Assembly (NCBI GenBank): GCA_050084985.1
Contig: JBITNC010000001.1
Location: 45,632,001-45,696,000, forward strand
From: Nageia nagi
Taxonomy: Eukaryota > Pinophyta
DNA length: 64,000 nucleotides
Direction: 5' to 3'
Below, piece after piece: positions 22,801 through 34,999 of this stretch. A model generated the notes under the pieces. The model searched no databases, was not told where the DNA came from, and was given only the letters and a program-made list of their open reading frames with translations. Position numbers and translations under genes: made by a program. Positions within the stretch are counted from its first letter, which is position 1. Each line of letters starts with the position of its first letter.

Positions 22801-24531
22801 TGATTACAATTTAGTAAAGAATACAAAAAATTAATCTATTAAAAATTAATCAATCAAAGCTAATGGTTCTATAGATAATTAAATTTATTTAAAATTATAT
22901 TTTATGTATCTAAATGATATAATTGATTTATGTGATTTATTATTGTATTTATGGAAATATTTATGATTTTCATGTCTCATGTTTTTCCTTATTTTATGTC
23001 ATGAGGTTCAAGGAGTGTTAAGTGAGGTATCTCTACTAGATAAGGAGCTCATCTATAAAAGAGGAAATGTCTTAGTTGAGAAATTAATATGTATTTGGAT
23101 AGAAAATTCAAACATTCTATGATTGGTGATTATTATCACCACCTATCATGTATATATTTTGTTCTCAATTGTTATCACTATATTCATGCTTTCACTATAT
23201 TGTAATTAGATTTGACATTGTATCATGTCCCTCTAATGAATGATCTTGAGTTTGGACAACATTATCAAGATACTAATCTATTTAATATCATATAACATAC
23301 CTACATCATGCATCAATTCACTATTGCTAAAAACTATTTAAGGTTAAAATATTGAGAGGTCATCATGAACCTCTTCAACTCATATTTGATTGGGATTCAT
23401 CTCAATATGTAAGAATAACAAGTTTGTGTTATCTTTTAATTCATACTTGATATGTCTATGCCAATCCATTGGATAATTGTTTGAGATATAATTATGATAA
23501 TTCTACTTATTTATTTTATTTATTTAATTATTTAAATAAAAATTATTAGTTGATTAAAAAACTTTAGTATCTATAGGTTCCTTTCCCTTATCATTAATAA
23601 AACAATATGTTTATCCCCAATAAATATTAAAAGCTAAATCTATAGTTTTAATATTCCCAATTTGAGTTACAACATGCATGTTGAAAAAACTACCCCAACC
23701 TACAAATTGTTCTTAAGTGTTAGTAGGAATCATCCAATCAATGTTAGTACTAGAAGGGGAGATATTTAGGAATAGTTGGGGGATCTCATTAGGGTTGGAT
23801 CATAGATCCCTAATATGTCAAGGGGTTAAGCAAGTTGATGAATATAGTCATCATGATGGAGAAAATTGACATCTCTATTGATATTTATAATGGTAAAGGG
23901 ATCAAGTACTTAGGTAGCATTGAATAATTATGCATAACATATTGATCAATGATAATCTCAAGGTACGATACATTATTGAATAATTTGAGATTTCATGGTT
24001 AATAGAAGAAGCATCATGTTCAAATCTAAAGTATTCATAGTCAAACAATTTAGTAGTCATGGTCAAACATAATGACTATATAGAAGAATGAAGTAATCAT
24101 GATCAAGAAGAGTACAAAAGTTAGATTACCATACTTTGAGGTTGATGATGTTAGTAGAAGCTTTACCACAATATAGGACAAGGTAAAACAAAAAATGTTG
24201 TGCTTTAGAGATAATGACATTAGTAAAAAGGTATCTGTGATGCAATATCAAAAGGAAATAGAGCAATGTTGCACTTTTACAAGGATGAAATTAGCTAAAG
24301 TGTTATCATGATGAGCATAAGGAAAACTCATTATGTCATACTTTCCAAAATATGATTTCAACAAATATATTATCATGATATGATACATGGAGAAAAACAT
24401 TAAGTGTCACATGATAAGAGTAGTGATATCAGGAAATAGATTGTTGGAGCACCACACAATAAGAAATATACTAAGTATTATATGGTAAGATATATGACAT
24501 CAACATCCAATAGGTAATAAGGTATTGAATG
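22801..24531. other. AT-rich intergenic DNA, nothing recognised
   Basis: No protein domain, LTR ends or tandem array found on either strand. Scattered tcatgatcaa-type words at 24000-24120 and 24300-24430 suggest old diverged repetitive DNA. Confidence 0.5.
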
Positions 24532-24798
24532 TGTTGATCAATCAAATCAATTGATAGGGTTCTTATCTACAACTAAGAATCAATGGATAAATGGAAAAAG
24601 GAATAGAAAGTAAAGAAAAGTAATTCAGTTACAATAATAGTGGATCAAGCCTTTTATTAACATTAATAAATATTAGTTACAATGATATGATTACTAAACA
24701 TCTGGGCTCTCACACATTCTCTCTATCCTCATTTATCCTCTTATTGGTCCCTACTTAGAGTTGATAAATTTACATAATGAAATTGTCTCCTACTAACA
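24532..24798 (-). repeat. 3' LTR of gypsy J
   Basis: 267 bp, TGTTGATC... to ...CTACTAACA on the plus strand. It aligns with 38494-38670 over shared words such as agaatcaatggataaatg, aatagtggatcaa and tatgattactaaacat. Confidence 0.8.
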
Positions 24799-24811
24799 TC
24801 CTCCCCAACTT
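24799..24811 (-). promoter_or_regulatory. Polypurine tract of gypsy J
   Basis: The minus strand reads aagttggggagga directly before the LTR start TGTTAGTAGG. Confidence 0.8.
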
Positions 24812-24899
24812 AATAATCCATCTCTTCCTCAAGTCAAGTTCTATAAACCTATGCCATCAATAAGGAATCTTCAACACAAGAAATCTTTAAGAAGTTTCT

Positions 24900-27800
24900 C
24901 TTGAGTTCTTCAAAACTTCATGAGCAGACTCTCAATTCTTTTATGATGAGTTCGTATTTTTCCACTAGTCAAAAGCATTGAATCATTAGCTATCATAAAT
25001 TCATGGTTGTAATCATAAAAAATCATTATCTTGGTAATCAATCACTTATCCATTTTATCTCATGTGGTTGCACTACAAAACTGATTGATATAGCCCCAAA
25101 AGTATATCAAAACCAATAATGAGTCACATAATCTCATATGATTTGAGGAGTAGGGGCTAGGCTAGAATTGTAATACTTTTTCATAAATTTTGGTTCTAAG
25201 TCTTCTTATAAAAACAAATGCTAGGAATTTGCTTTTATAAGTAATTTTTCTTCGTATATGTCTAACTCCCAAGCATACAAATTTCTCTTTTAAATAACTC
25301 AATTGTAATGGTTACCAAAATATCGATGGGAAGTTGGACCACTTTGTGTAGATCCAAGTTGGCCATCAATATAGATAGGATTCCTCTTCCTTTTCAGTGG
25401 ATACTTTTATTCTTTCAAGATTCTAGTGAGTTTTTAAGAATTCTATTTCAATCATCGGGTATCATGAATATCTCATTGGATTTGGATCCCCAAAATAAAA
25501 TACTTTTGAATTATTATTACCTAAGTGGTAAGGTCTTGTAAATTATTCAATGTAATTGAACACTACTCTTACGTGTGGTAACCTCACCAAGATCCATCCT
25601 AATACTCCATAATACATTGAAGGGTATTAGATCAAGAAATATTTGGGATATTCACATAAAGGCCTTCTAGTAGTGCACTTCATCCATACTCAAGGGGTTT
25701 CATATGACCAATATGAGAAGATAAATCAAAGTTTAGTAAATTCCCATTCTTCCTCCAAAAAAAATCAATGAACATTATAATTATCATTAAATACTCTTCT
25801 TTGATTCTCATCCTCCATCTATCTACCTCAAGTTGATACATAGTCTATAGTATTAGGCTTCTAAATAGGTATGCTACTATTAATAATTGTTATAAATCTA
25901 ATTCAAAATAGGGGAATAGTTTGAAAGGACTATGGTCAGCATCATAGGCTTCATAATAGAATCAATATTCCATTGGTATCTCTTTATGAGTGGTGTCTTA
26001 CTTAGTAAGAAATTTTATCTTAGGAAGTCACCAAACACTTCTATCCTTCATTACTAATTCCTTTTATAGTGCCTTATTTTTGTTCCTTATAGTTACCAAT
26101 TTTTTGTTATATTTTTAACAACTTACTTAATTATTTCTCAACTTCCTTTTTTTAATAGTTTTATTAATATATTCATGATTTTTGCATGAAGAAGAGGGAG
26201 GGACCTTCATTGTTTTACTTCAAAAAATTACAATCATCTGTAAATTCTTCATTAGTAACTATTTTCTATTTTCTGTATGGTTACCATTCCTTTAAAAACT
26301 TTCACATTACAACTCTTAACCATGGCATAATATAATTCTCTCCTATAACATCACCACTATAAGAGTAAGTAGAAGGTTGTTGAAGTTATTTTTGAATAGG
26401 GTTGAGGATCGAAAGTAGTAATTTGATTAGGTTGAACTCAAGTTGGGCGAGTATCATTCTCTTTGAAGGATCCACACCTTTGTATCATGGTTGATTTATC
26501 AATGAAAAATATCAAGCTGAGATTTGATTTAGATTCCTTGGATGGTATCAATCATCTCCTTAGTGATAAAATCCTCCACTTATGTTATTTGTTTGGTATG
26601 GACATAATTTATCTATTACAATCTCTAGTATTTTCCAACTGCTACATCCCATTCTTATTTGTTTGATTCCAAGACAAACACTTGATTATTGATTATGTTT
26701 AGCTCTTGGATTTTTTCATCTAGGATAGGGAAGTGTTGTTGGATTTCCTTTACCTATGTTATGAACTTCATAATCTACTCATTGATATATGAAAAGTTGG
26801 GTTATTTCTTCTTATTTATGAGATTTTGCATATCTACACAAACATCCTTATACTTCTATAGATCACCCTATAGCTCCATGAAATGTTTTTCTAGTTCCCC
26901 TTTATGCTCTCAAACTCTTGCTCCTTAATTCATTAGAGTTGGTCTAACTCTATATAAGTTAGTGCTACCTTTTTGACCTCCTTTGTAAGCTAGTTGATTT
27001 CTTCATTCATGATCGAGAGTTGTTCCATCTCCTTTGTGATTCAGGAAACCTCCTCTTGAAGTTGTTTATTCTATTCACTCAACTCAACTTTTTTCTTCCT
27101 TTCTAACTAAAGGAGTTTGTTGATTATTTCTTTTCTAATGCATAAATCTTTGATCTCCTTATTCCATTATTGTTGAAGAGTATGCAATTACTTTTCTTTC
27201 TATATCTAGAATTCTTTCATCATGGTCTGGGTGTTGGATTATAGTGGATCTATAGTTGCACTTGTGCTCCCTAAGTTGTTATGCTTACCTTAGTTGATCA
27301 ACTTCAACCTTATATTTTTATACCTCTTCCTTGTATGTATCCATTATTTTGACCATCTTCTCCTAGTGGTGTTGCTTTGTTTGATTGATCTCTTGTTGCA
27401 TATGTGTTACAATGATTTCAATGATATGATCTAGGTGGAAATCAATGGAAGGAAAATATTGGTGAAGTATGGTGGTAGGTTTAATAATTTTGGTGGGTTG
27501 GGTGAATTTAGCAATGATGGTGATGACCAAGTGCTCCAATTTCTTGGTTAATTTATTTCTTGGTATGGAAGGATAACTAACATTAATTTGAAGTTGAAGG
27601 ATAATTGATTGGCAATCCTTATGGGTTTTATGTGTTGGAACTCATAGGCTCAATGGACTATCTCAATATTCCTATTTATAATCTCACTAATCAATTAATC
27701 ATCAAAAAATAAGAAATGGGTTGTGTCTTACATATTGTGTCATCAATTTCCTATGATGTGAGTGTTTGAATGGGTGGTTTGAAGGGTTTTACATATTGGC

Positions 27801-30250
27801 TAATGAGTGCATGATATGTGTCTAAGCATGAATTGGTCAATAGATGGTTACTTGTTCCTATTCATTAAGTGATGAGGTAATGTATGTTGGCTACTAGTGG
27901 TTTGTTTAATTGGTTTAATGGTAATGTTGGTGGCCTCTATCAAATTATTCTATTACAATATAGATAATTTTATGGGAAGTGGTAATGGTTATTGGTGTTG
28001 AAGTTGATGGGGTGGTGGAGATAGAAATAAGAACAAACATAAAGATAGAAACTAGAATTATAATTGGGGTTAGGAATCAAAGATTACTTGTATTAGTTGG
28101 GTGGTTTGGGTTGATTTGCCCAGTTGGATTTTTGATGACAACTATGCTCCTCCTCAATGATGGTATATGTTGATGCTCAATTATCAAAGACCTCCTTGGA
28201 AACTCTTTTTGGAGGTTTCTCTAGGTGGTCTTCTATGATTATTACTCCTCTATTATAGGTCCTTCATCAACATGTTATCTTTTTTATGGGGGTTGGAAGC
28301 TTTCATTCTCTATGGATTCAATGTCTGAATCCCATCCTTTTCTCTTTGTCATACTTTTTGATGATGATGGCATAGTTTTGATGGAACTTTGTTTTACCTT
28401 GGATTTTTACTCCTTCTGAAGTTGTTTAATGATTTACTAGCATTGACTATAATCAATCATGTATGGAAACCCTCCCATCAAGTGCAAAGAATTTGGATGG
28501 GTGTGCCTCAACAATATTTTGTTGGTAATCAATGTGAAAACATTGAATTACCATATATCTTCAAATCAATGATGGTTTGCTTTCATATTTTTTATGTGCC
28601 TCTGAATCATATTTTGCACCTCCTTTACCCATGCAATGAAGTTCACTACTCGATCATGTATGTAATTGTACACCTCTATAATTGATTATGTATTCTCCAT
28701 ATCGATTTATTCCATTATATTGATAACTTTCTCCTCTCTTTTAATCTTTGTTGAACTTTTAACTTTAGTTATTTAAAGGGTAGTCACAAAAAATGATCCC
28801 TTGGTGGTGAGGACTAGAAATGTTCCATACTTAAATATTGCATTCTTTTTTATTATGTTCTTGATTGAATAGTCATTCTACTACAAATTCTCCAAAAAGA
28901 TATTAGTGAGGGTGAATTCATTGTAATGATTTATTATTTTGTAAGCTACCATTGATTGGGTTGTAGTGAATCTATTAGTATTATTATTATAGTATAATCA
29001 TCTAGAAATGACTACTACCACTTCCTAGACATGGGGTAAGACAATGGGGTTAAGTTTGAAGGATTTTGTATTATTTTTTGCATCCATGAATTGTTGCACC
29101 AAGGTGGCTTTTATAGGATCCCTCCTTCCATAAAATAATCATGGCTGACTCCATTCCTATTCAATTTGATAAATTTCTTGACCACTTCCTCTATAATTGC
29201 ATATGCTCTATCTAGCCAAAGTACATTATTATTGTTGTGGTTGTATATGAATATTACCACATTCTTGCAAATGTAAAAAAATTGGTATGTTTAGTAGGTT
29301 CAAAAAGCCCACTAAGTTGAACACCTTTAGTTGCTCTAGTGTTAGCTTTTCTACATTTAGTTAGGCATTTATAACCTTGGGGTCCTCTAATTTCATGGTG
29401 TGGATGTACAACATGGATTCTTATATGCCTTCTACCTCATCTAGTACACCCATAAAATGGTAGTCTAACAAGGTTTCCACAAATTGATCTCTCTCCTAAT
29501 TTATCAGGTGTGGTTGCTTCTAGTTTGGTTTCATTTCCTCTACCTATGTCTTTAGATTCTTTGTTTTTGGTTTTTAATCCTACATCGATGGCTCTACAAC
29601 TCTTTGCTTCTTCTTAGCACTTCTACTACTACAATTGCAATGGTGGGATGGATTTTATTAATTTTCCAATTATGGTGTATCCTATTTATAAGGTTGAAAT
29701 TTGGTGAGTGGTATTACATGTGAGTGGGTGGTATCATAGCTTACTTGGTAGGTGTTAGAGACATGCATTGGTGGGTGAGGTGGTGTGTCATAGTCATTTA
29801 TTATTTCGATGGTGGTGTGTTGTCAACTATACTAGTGTTGTGGAATTCAATTATTTGCATCCCATTTTGTACTCTTCACTCATGTTAGCTAAATTCTCAA
29901 GGTTAGATATGGGTATCATGTAAGATATTCTTATAATACCAATGCAATTTAAACCTTTCATTTGTATTTCATATTTAATATCACACATGATTGTGGGGGA
30001 ATTTTAATTAATGCTTTAATATTTCATGGTTTAATATTTGGAGCCATATTTTTCTATAAATATGTTTGTATATTAATTCTTAGTAATTTTATTTTATTTT
30101 ATTTTCCTTGGTCTATTTTGATGTTGTCAAGGTTAAGGAACCAAAGGTAAAGATGATGCATTTGCTGGAGGGTGGTGGTATTTTGAACTTAGAATTGGAG
30201 TGGATGTTGTATTTGTTAGTGAATCACCATTGGAAGGCTCAAGAAGAAGC
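24900..30250 (-). pseudogene. Extra long coding region of gypsy J downstream of integrase, unknown function
   Basis: Not a family I can name. From about 30250 to 26880 the minus strand gives long coherent peptide runs in which most stops sit where Gln or Trp would fit: EPSNGDSLTNTTSTPILSSK, MHVSNTYQVSYDTTHSHVIP, FVETLLDYHFMGVLDEVEGI, LTLEQLKVFNLVGFLNLLNI, DPIKATLVQQFMDAKNNTKS, FIAWVKEVQNMIQRHIKNMK. At 27350-26900 lies a heptad-rich coiled coil (KEIKDLCIRKEIINKLL, NKQLQEEVS, ITKEMEQLSIMNEEIN, LTKEVKKVALTYIELDQL). Weaker frames continue to about 24900 (ILKNSLES, LDLHKVVQLPIDILVT). It is in the sense direction between IN and the 3' LTR, the position of env-like or other extra ORFs in plant gypsy elements. 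No signal peptide or membrane anchor is evident. It could be a captured gene or an element-specific ORF. Confidence 0.6.
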
Positions 30251-30749
30251 AAAGATATCAAAAGAAAATTGTACATTATAGGTGCTATCACAAGGAGTGA
30301 ATTTTTATGCTATTTGGAAGCTTCCATCTAGTTTTCTTCAACCCCACCATAAGTGGCAATAGTAAAATGGTTAGTAGAGGTGGTTATTCATCAATATTGT
30401 GTGGCTATAAGTCATAATGCTACATTATTTTTATTTTATAGACATGCGAGCTATGTATTTTTTGGTTGGTTTCAATTTGAATCCTATGATTGATATTAAC
30501 TCCTATATACTCCCTAACTTAATAAGGATTTTGGGTGCAATGTATAGACAAAATGCAAAAAGAAATATCCAAAGAAATTTTGACTATATAATGTAACTAA
30601 TCTATTCTACTATGTTACAAATGTACTTTTGTGTTGCTTTCATGTGTTGTTTATGCAAATATGGTATCTTTCCAAGTAGTATACTTATTTAATATATGGT
30701 TATTTACAAAACTAGATCAAACTTATCTATCTAACATTCATAATTATAT

Positions 30750-31700
30750 GGTTTCTTCATCTTTAATATTATGGAATGTGTAAGGTCTAATCCATTGAAC
30801 TCTTGATTTCTTGGGATGATGTTTATACCAACTATCATATAAAAGAACTTGGTCACCAATTTTGAACTTTTTATTTTTACTATGTCTATCATGACATGAT
30901 TTTTGTCTATTATTTTTTGAATTTGGTTATATAATGTTATCCATTGATTCTCATTTAATTGTTTGAGAGTGTAGAGTCATTCCCATAGTGATTGATTTTC
31001 ATCAATTCATGTTACTTGTAAGATTTGTAGTGATGGAACTTGGAATTCCATAGGTACCATTACTTTGATTCCATAAACTAATTTGAATGGTATTTTCTTA
31101 TTTAGTATTTTATAAGTTATTTTGTATGCCCAAAGTATGGCTAATAACTTTTCCTCCCAATTTAATCATCCTGACTAAAATGAGGAGCTCTGAATATATT
31201 GAACCATAAAGTTTGTAAGTAACTTATTAATGGTCTGATTGACAAAATGCTTTCCTTGGTCATTGATAATTTCTTTTGAATATCTGAACCTTGTAATTAT
31301 ATTTTCATATATGTACTTAGATATTGTTAACCTTATGCAATCTTTCATGACTTCTGCTTCTACCCACTAAATGAGATATTCTATTCTAGTAATAATATAT
31401 CTTGCCCTTAAATTCCATTTTAAAGGTGATATTGGACCAAGAAAGTCATTCATCAACTTTTCAAATGGTTATAAGGGTAGTACTAGTTGAAGTGGGAGTT
31501 CATCTCGGGTAGACTGTCGATCAATTCTTTGATAAATATTGCAATTATTAGCATAGAAGTGGGAATTATAGTGGAGGGTGGGCCACTAATGCTTGACTTA
31601 TAGTACTTTTTTACTTGTTACATCTCCATCAAAATGATTGTTATTTATTCCATCATGTGCTTCCTTAAGAATATTATATCATTTGTGTGGGAGTGTTATT
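30750..31700 (-). pseudogene. Gypsy J integrase, broken
   Basis: The minus strand reads NCNIYQRIDRQSTRDELPLQ (end of the zinc region, C-x-x-CQR with the second Cys changed), FEKLMNDFLGPISPLK (first catalytic Asp of the core), ARYIITRIEYLI, then ENIITRFRYSKEIINDQGKH followed by FVNQTINKLLTNFMVQYIQS (second Asp in NDQG). The Glu region is decayed to FSG-LNWEEKLLAILWAYKI. Tail residues include TPFKLVYG-type words (PFKLVYGIKVMVPMEFQVPS), typical of gypsy integrase. At least six stops interrupt it. Confidence 0.85.
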
Positions 31701-31949
31701 GTTCAATTTACTTCATCCATAGCTACCTTGTAAAGTTCACCTGATATAAGGTTAAATGGTATTTATTTAATAAGTAATTTCCTTTATTCCTTCAAGGATA
31801 AGTCATCAAGTAATTATCCTAATATTAGAAAGGTTGCTATTTCAATGAAGTCATGTGGAACTTCTTCAACTCAAAATAGGTGAGCTCTTGGTAGGTCTTC
31901 ATTAATTTTTGATGTTTCACCATTATCAATTCTACATAACATATCAAGA

Positions 31950-33350
31950 ACCACATTCAAGTTTCTTTATTTAACAACCACTTTGAATGTGAAACAAGAA
32001 TAGCCACCAACAAATTCTTCTTTAGATAACTAGTTTGTTGAGAAGGTAGCATAGAGCCTCATGATCTGTGAAGAAAATAAATATTGTGGCTAATAGATAA
32101 TGATGAAATTTTTGAAGAGTGTATACAATGGTTAGTGCTTCTTATTTGGTGATAATATATTTATTTTATGTATCCATCATTTTATGGTTGGTAAAGTAAA
32201 CTAGATGATCGATCTTACCTTCATTGGGTTGTGCTAATATTACTTTGATTACTTGAATGCTCGAATCTACATGCATGTGAAACTCCTTAGTCCAAAAAGG
32301 AAATATTAGTATTGGGTCTTTAGATAGTTTGAGTTTTAATGTATCAAATTTCTCTTGCTATTACATTATGACCAATAAAATAGTCAATTTTTCTTGGTTA
32401 AGTCATTGATAGGAGCAACTAAAGCTACATAGTTTTTGATATATTTCCTATAGTATCCTTTCAATCCTATGAACCTTATTACTTCTTTTACTATTTTAGG
32501 TGGGGGTATGTTCACTAGTACTATAATATTTGCTAGGTCCACCATCAATCCTTCTTTACAAATTGTATTCCCTAGTAGTATTCCATTTGGCATAGTGAAG
32601 AAGCAATTTTTTAGATTAAGTGATATTTGAAGTTATTTACATCATTCAAACATTAATATTAATGTTTGGACATGATTTTTTATTAAGCCATATATCATCC
32701 ATTCATCTAGGTAAATGTCTAAAAAGTCATGATAAAGTCTTTAAAGGCTTGAATCATAATTTAGGAGAAAACAGCTAGAGCTTTTTTATGTCTATATGGC
32801 ATAATGTTATACATGAAAATCACCACTTAGTTATGAATGTTATTTTTGGATGATATTCCTTTGCAATTTGGACTTAGTGCTATTTGGAGAAACTGCTACT
32901 AAAGGAGTAGACTTCATTAATAGCCATATTTTCTATATTTCCCTCTATAAATGATGTGGGGAAGGGATCATGTTCATAGGATTTATTGAGTACCTAAAAA
33001 CCTACACAATCCTCAAATCATCTATCTTTTTATGTTGGATTACCATAGGGCTAATCCATTTAGTGTTATTAATAGGTGATATGATACATGGTTCCAACAT
33101 TCAGTCTAATGTATCTTTTACTTGTACTTATAATTCAATTTTAACCAATATGATCTTTATTTTCTAGGTTTATAGTCTAATTTTAATCATATTTGCATTG
33201 TTCCAATCTCTTCATTTATTCCTCGTAGTTACATCATATTATGTGGGAATAGATCTTGGTATTCAACTAATATCTCTACAATTTTATTTACTTCATCTTT
33301 TATCCAATAGTCACCTATGATAGCCATTTTTGGTTCTACTTGTGTACCAT
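31950..33350 (-). pseudogene. Gypsy J reverse transcriptase and RNase H, broken
   Basis: RT motifs on the minus strand include KWISPMVIQHKKIDDLRIV (33070-33010) and HDFLDIYLDEWMIYGLIKNH (32735-32675; the gypsy YLDD site, here YLDE). The open block 32384-32593 (NGILLGNTICKEGLMVDLAN, IPPPKIVKEVIRFIGLKGYY, RKYIKNYVALVAPINDLTKK) is the thumb/connection segment. RNase H follows with IYFTNHKMMDT, LTIVYTLQKFHHYLLATIFI and FFTDHEALCYLLNKLVI (32180-31990), matching the TTxxREALAxVYAxxKFRHYLLG pattern. These enzymes copy element RNA in the particle. Many Gln and Trp positions are stops. Confidence 0.88.
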
Positions 33351-34379
33351 TATTTAATTTCATTATTTTAATCTCTTCATCATATTTAAATTTCATCTAT
33401 TTTTTTGTCATAACTTCTCTTTCACTTTTCACTACTTTGTATTTAAGGTTCTCCAATTTTTTCATCTGGTTCCTTTGGGTCTGTTTATTTTAGCATTTTG
33501 GCTATATTTTTAACCATTGGAAAGGGATGTATAGTTATTAGTATTATATTAGGTTGGGTTGTTTTTGAATAGATTACTCTTATAGTAGTTGGTTCTGTGA
33601 GTAGAAACTTTTTTATTTGTAATAAACATTTATGAGTTGAGGTATGGTCATCATAAAATTGAAACATATGGATGAAGGTTGTTTAGATCATATCCCAATC
33701 ATTTATTCCTCTTTGGAGTTCTTGGTGTATGTACCAAGTAGGTGGAATAGTGCCTAATTTCTAGTGGAATATGTGTACCCAAGTGTTGGGTTGAAGATTG
33801 GTTGAATTTTTCCAAATGATTCACATAGTGCAATTTGCTTTATGGGGTCTTCATCACCTAAATACTTATCGATAGTGTTTATTATCAAATATGGAGTAAT
33901 AAAATGTAATTGATATGTGGTACATTACCTTATCCCATGACATTAAATTCATCGATGTATGTCCCACCATCTTGTAGTTGTTCCAATGAGGATGTATTTA
34001 AGTGCATTAATTTTATCTTCTTCATTAGGAAAGTTTTAATCATGGCTTAAAAAATTCATGTAGAGGAACTATCTTCATAGTGTCATCAAATTTTGGTAGT
34101 TTTTCCTGACATACATCCTTTGAAATTTGGCACACCCAATGTCCTAACATAGTTTAGCATGCTCTTTTTGAGTGTAATTTGTGGTTTCTTGCATTCCACA
34201 TCATTGCGATAATTTTAGAGTTAGAATCTAAGGAACCATTATGGAAAGTCAATTGACCATCATCTATGGGGTTAATGTAATCTTAGAATACATCTAATTT
34301 TTTTCTTATAGTTAGAGCATATTTTTCATTTAAGTGATCAAATCACTTCCATTTACTGCTTTTATTGTCATTGCTTTAA

Positions 34380-34770
34380 TTTGGTGCTTGGTATCTGCCC
34401 CTCTCATGCCTTTATTCAATGGAATGTGCACTTCATAGTCATTGTTAGATAGGACTAGCTATTGGGTCTTATTGTTTATGATTCCATTATTATATACAAA
34501 CCATTATAAGTTTAGTAAAGTGATGTATTCTAAATTTTATGTATCAGTCATATCGATCACATCAAATGTAGTTATGAAGGTGATTCCTAAAAACAAAACT
34601 AGCATATCTCATAATAATACTAAAGATCAAACTAATGAGCCATCAGCTAATGAAATTTATATTTTGTTGGCTATAAGGGGGGTACCCTAATTATTTCCAT
34701 GTTCCAATAGGTAAGAGGTTTATATCGATAATTAAATCTAGCATGAGTTCTTTGCAAGCTTACCATTCTA
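34380..34770 (-). pseudogene. Gypsy J protease region, broken
   Basis: The minus strand gives YISLADGSLV, LVLL, DMLVLFLGITFITTFDVIDM and then YNNGIINNKTQWLVLSNN-type text (TGG shown as a stop in part). This resembles the flap-to-C-terminal half of gypsy aspartic proteases (ADGS... G-L... V-F-V-x-D). The catalytic DTGA/DSGA site is not recognisable. Placed between the zinc knuckle and RT, as expected. Confidence 0.5.
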
Positions 34771-34999
34771 TATCACTTCAATCAAATATGGAATTCTTTT
34801 TCCAATGCTTTACATACTCATTTTTGGATGTGTTTCTTGTTCTAATACTTGGATAGTTGTATTATTTTTGGTAGTAAATCTCATCATTCAAAAAATTTAC
34901 ATAACCTTTTTAATAGTGTATTTTCTCTTCTTTTAGTTGTTGAAAGGATGATTATGGTTGACTTACTTGATAACCCTACTTTTGTAATGTTTCAATGAT

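Noticed and set aside
27979-28685. Several plus-strand frames of 64-98 residues inside element J
   Set aside because: No motif and opposite to the coherent minus-strand coding region of J.
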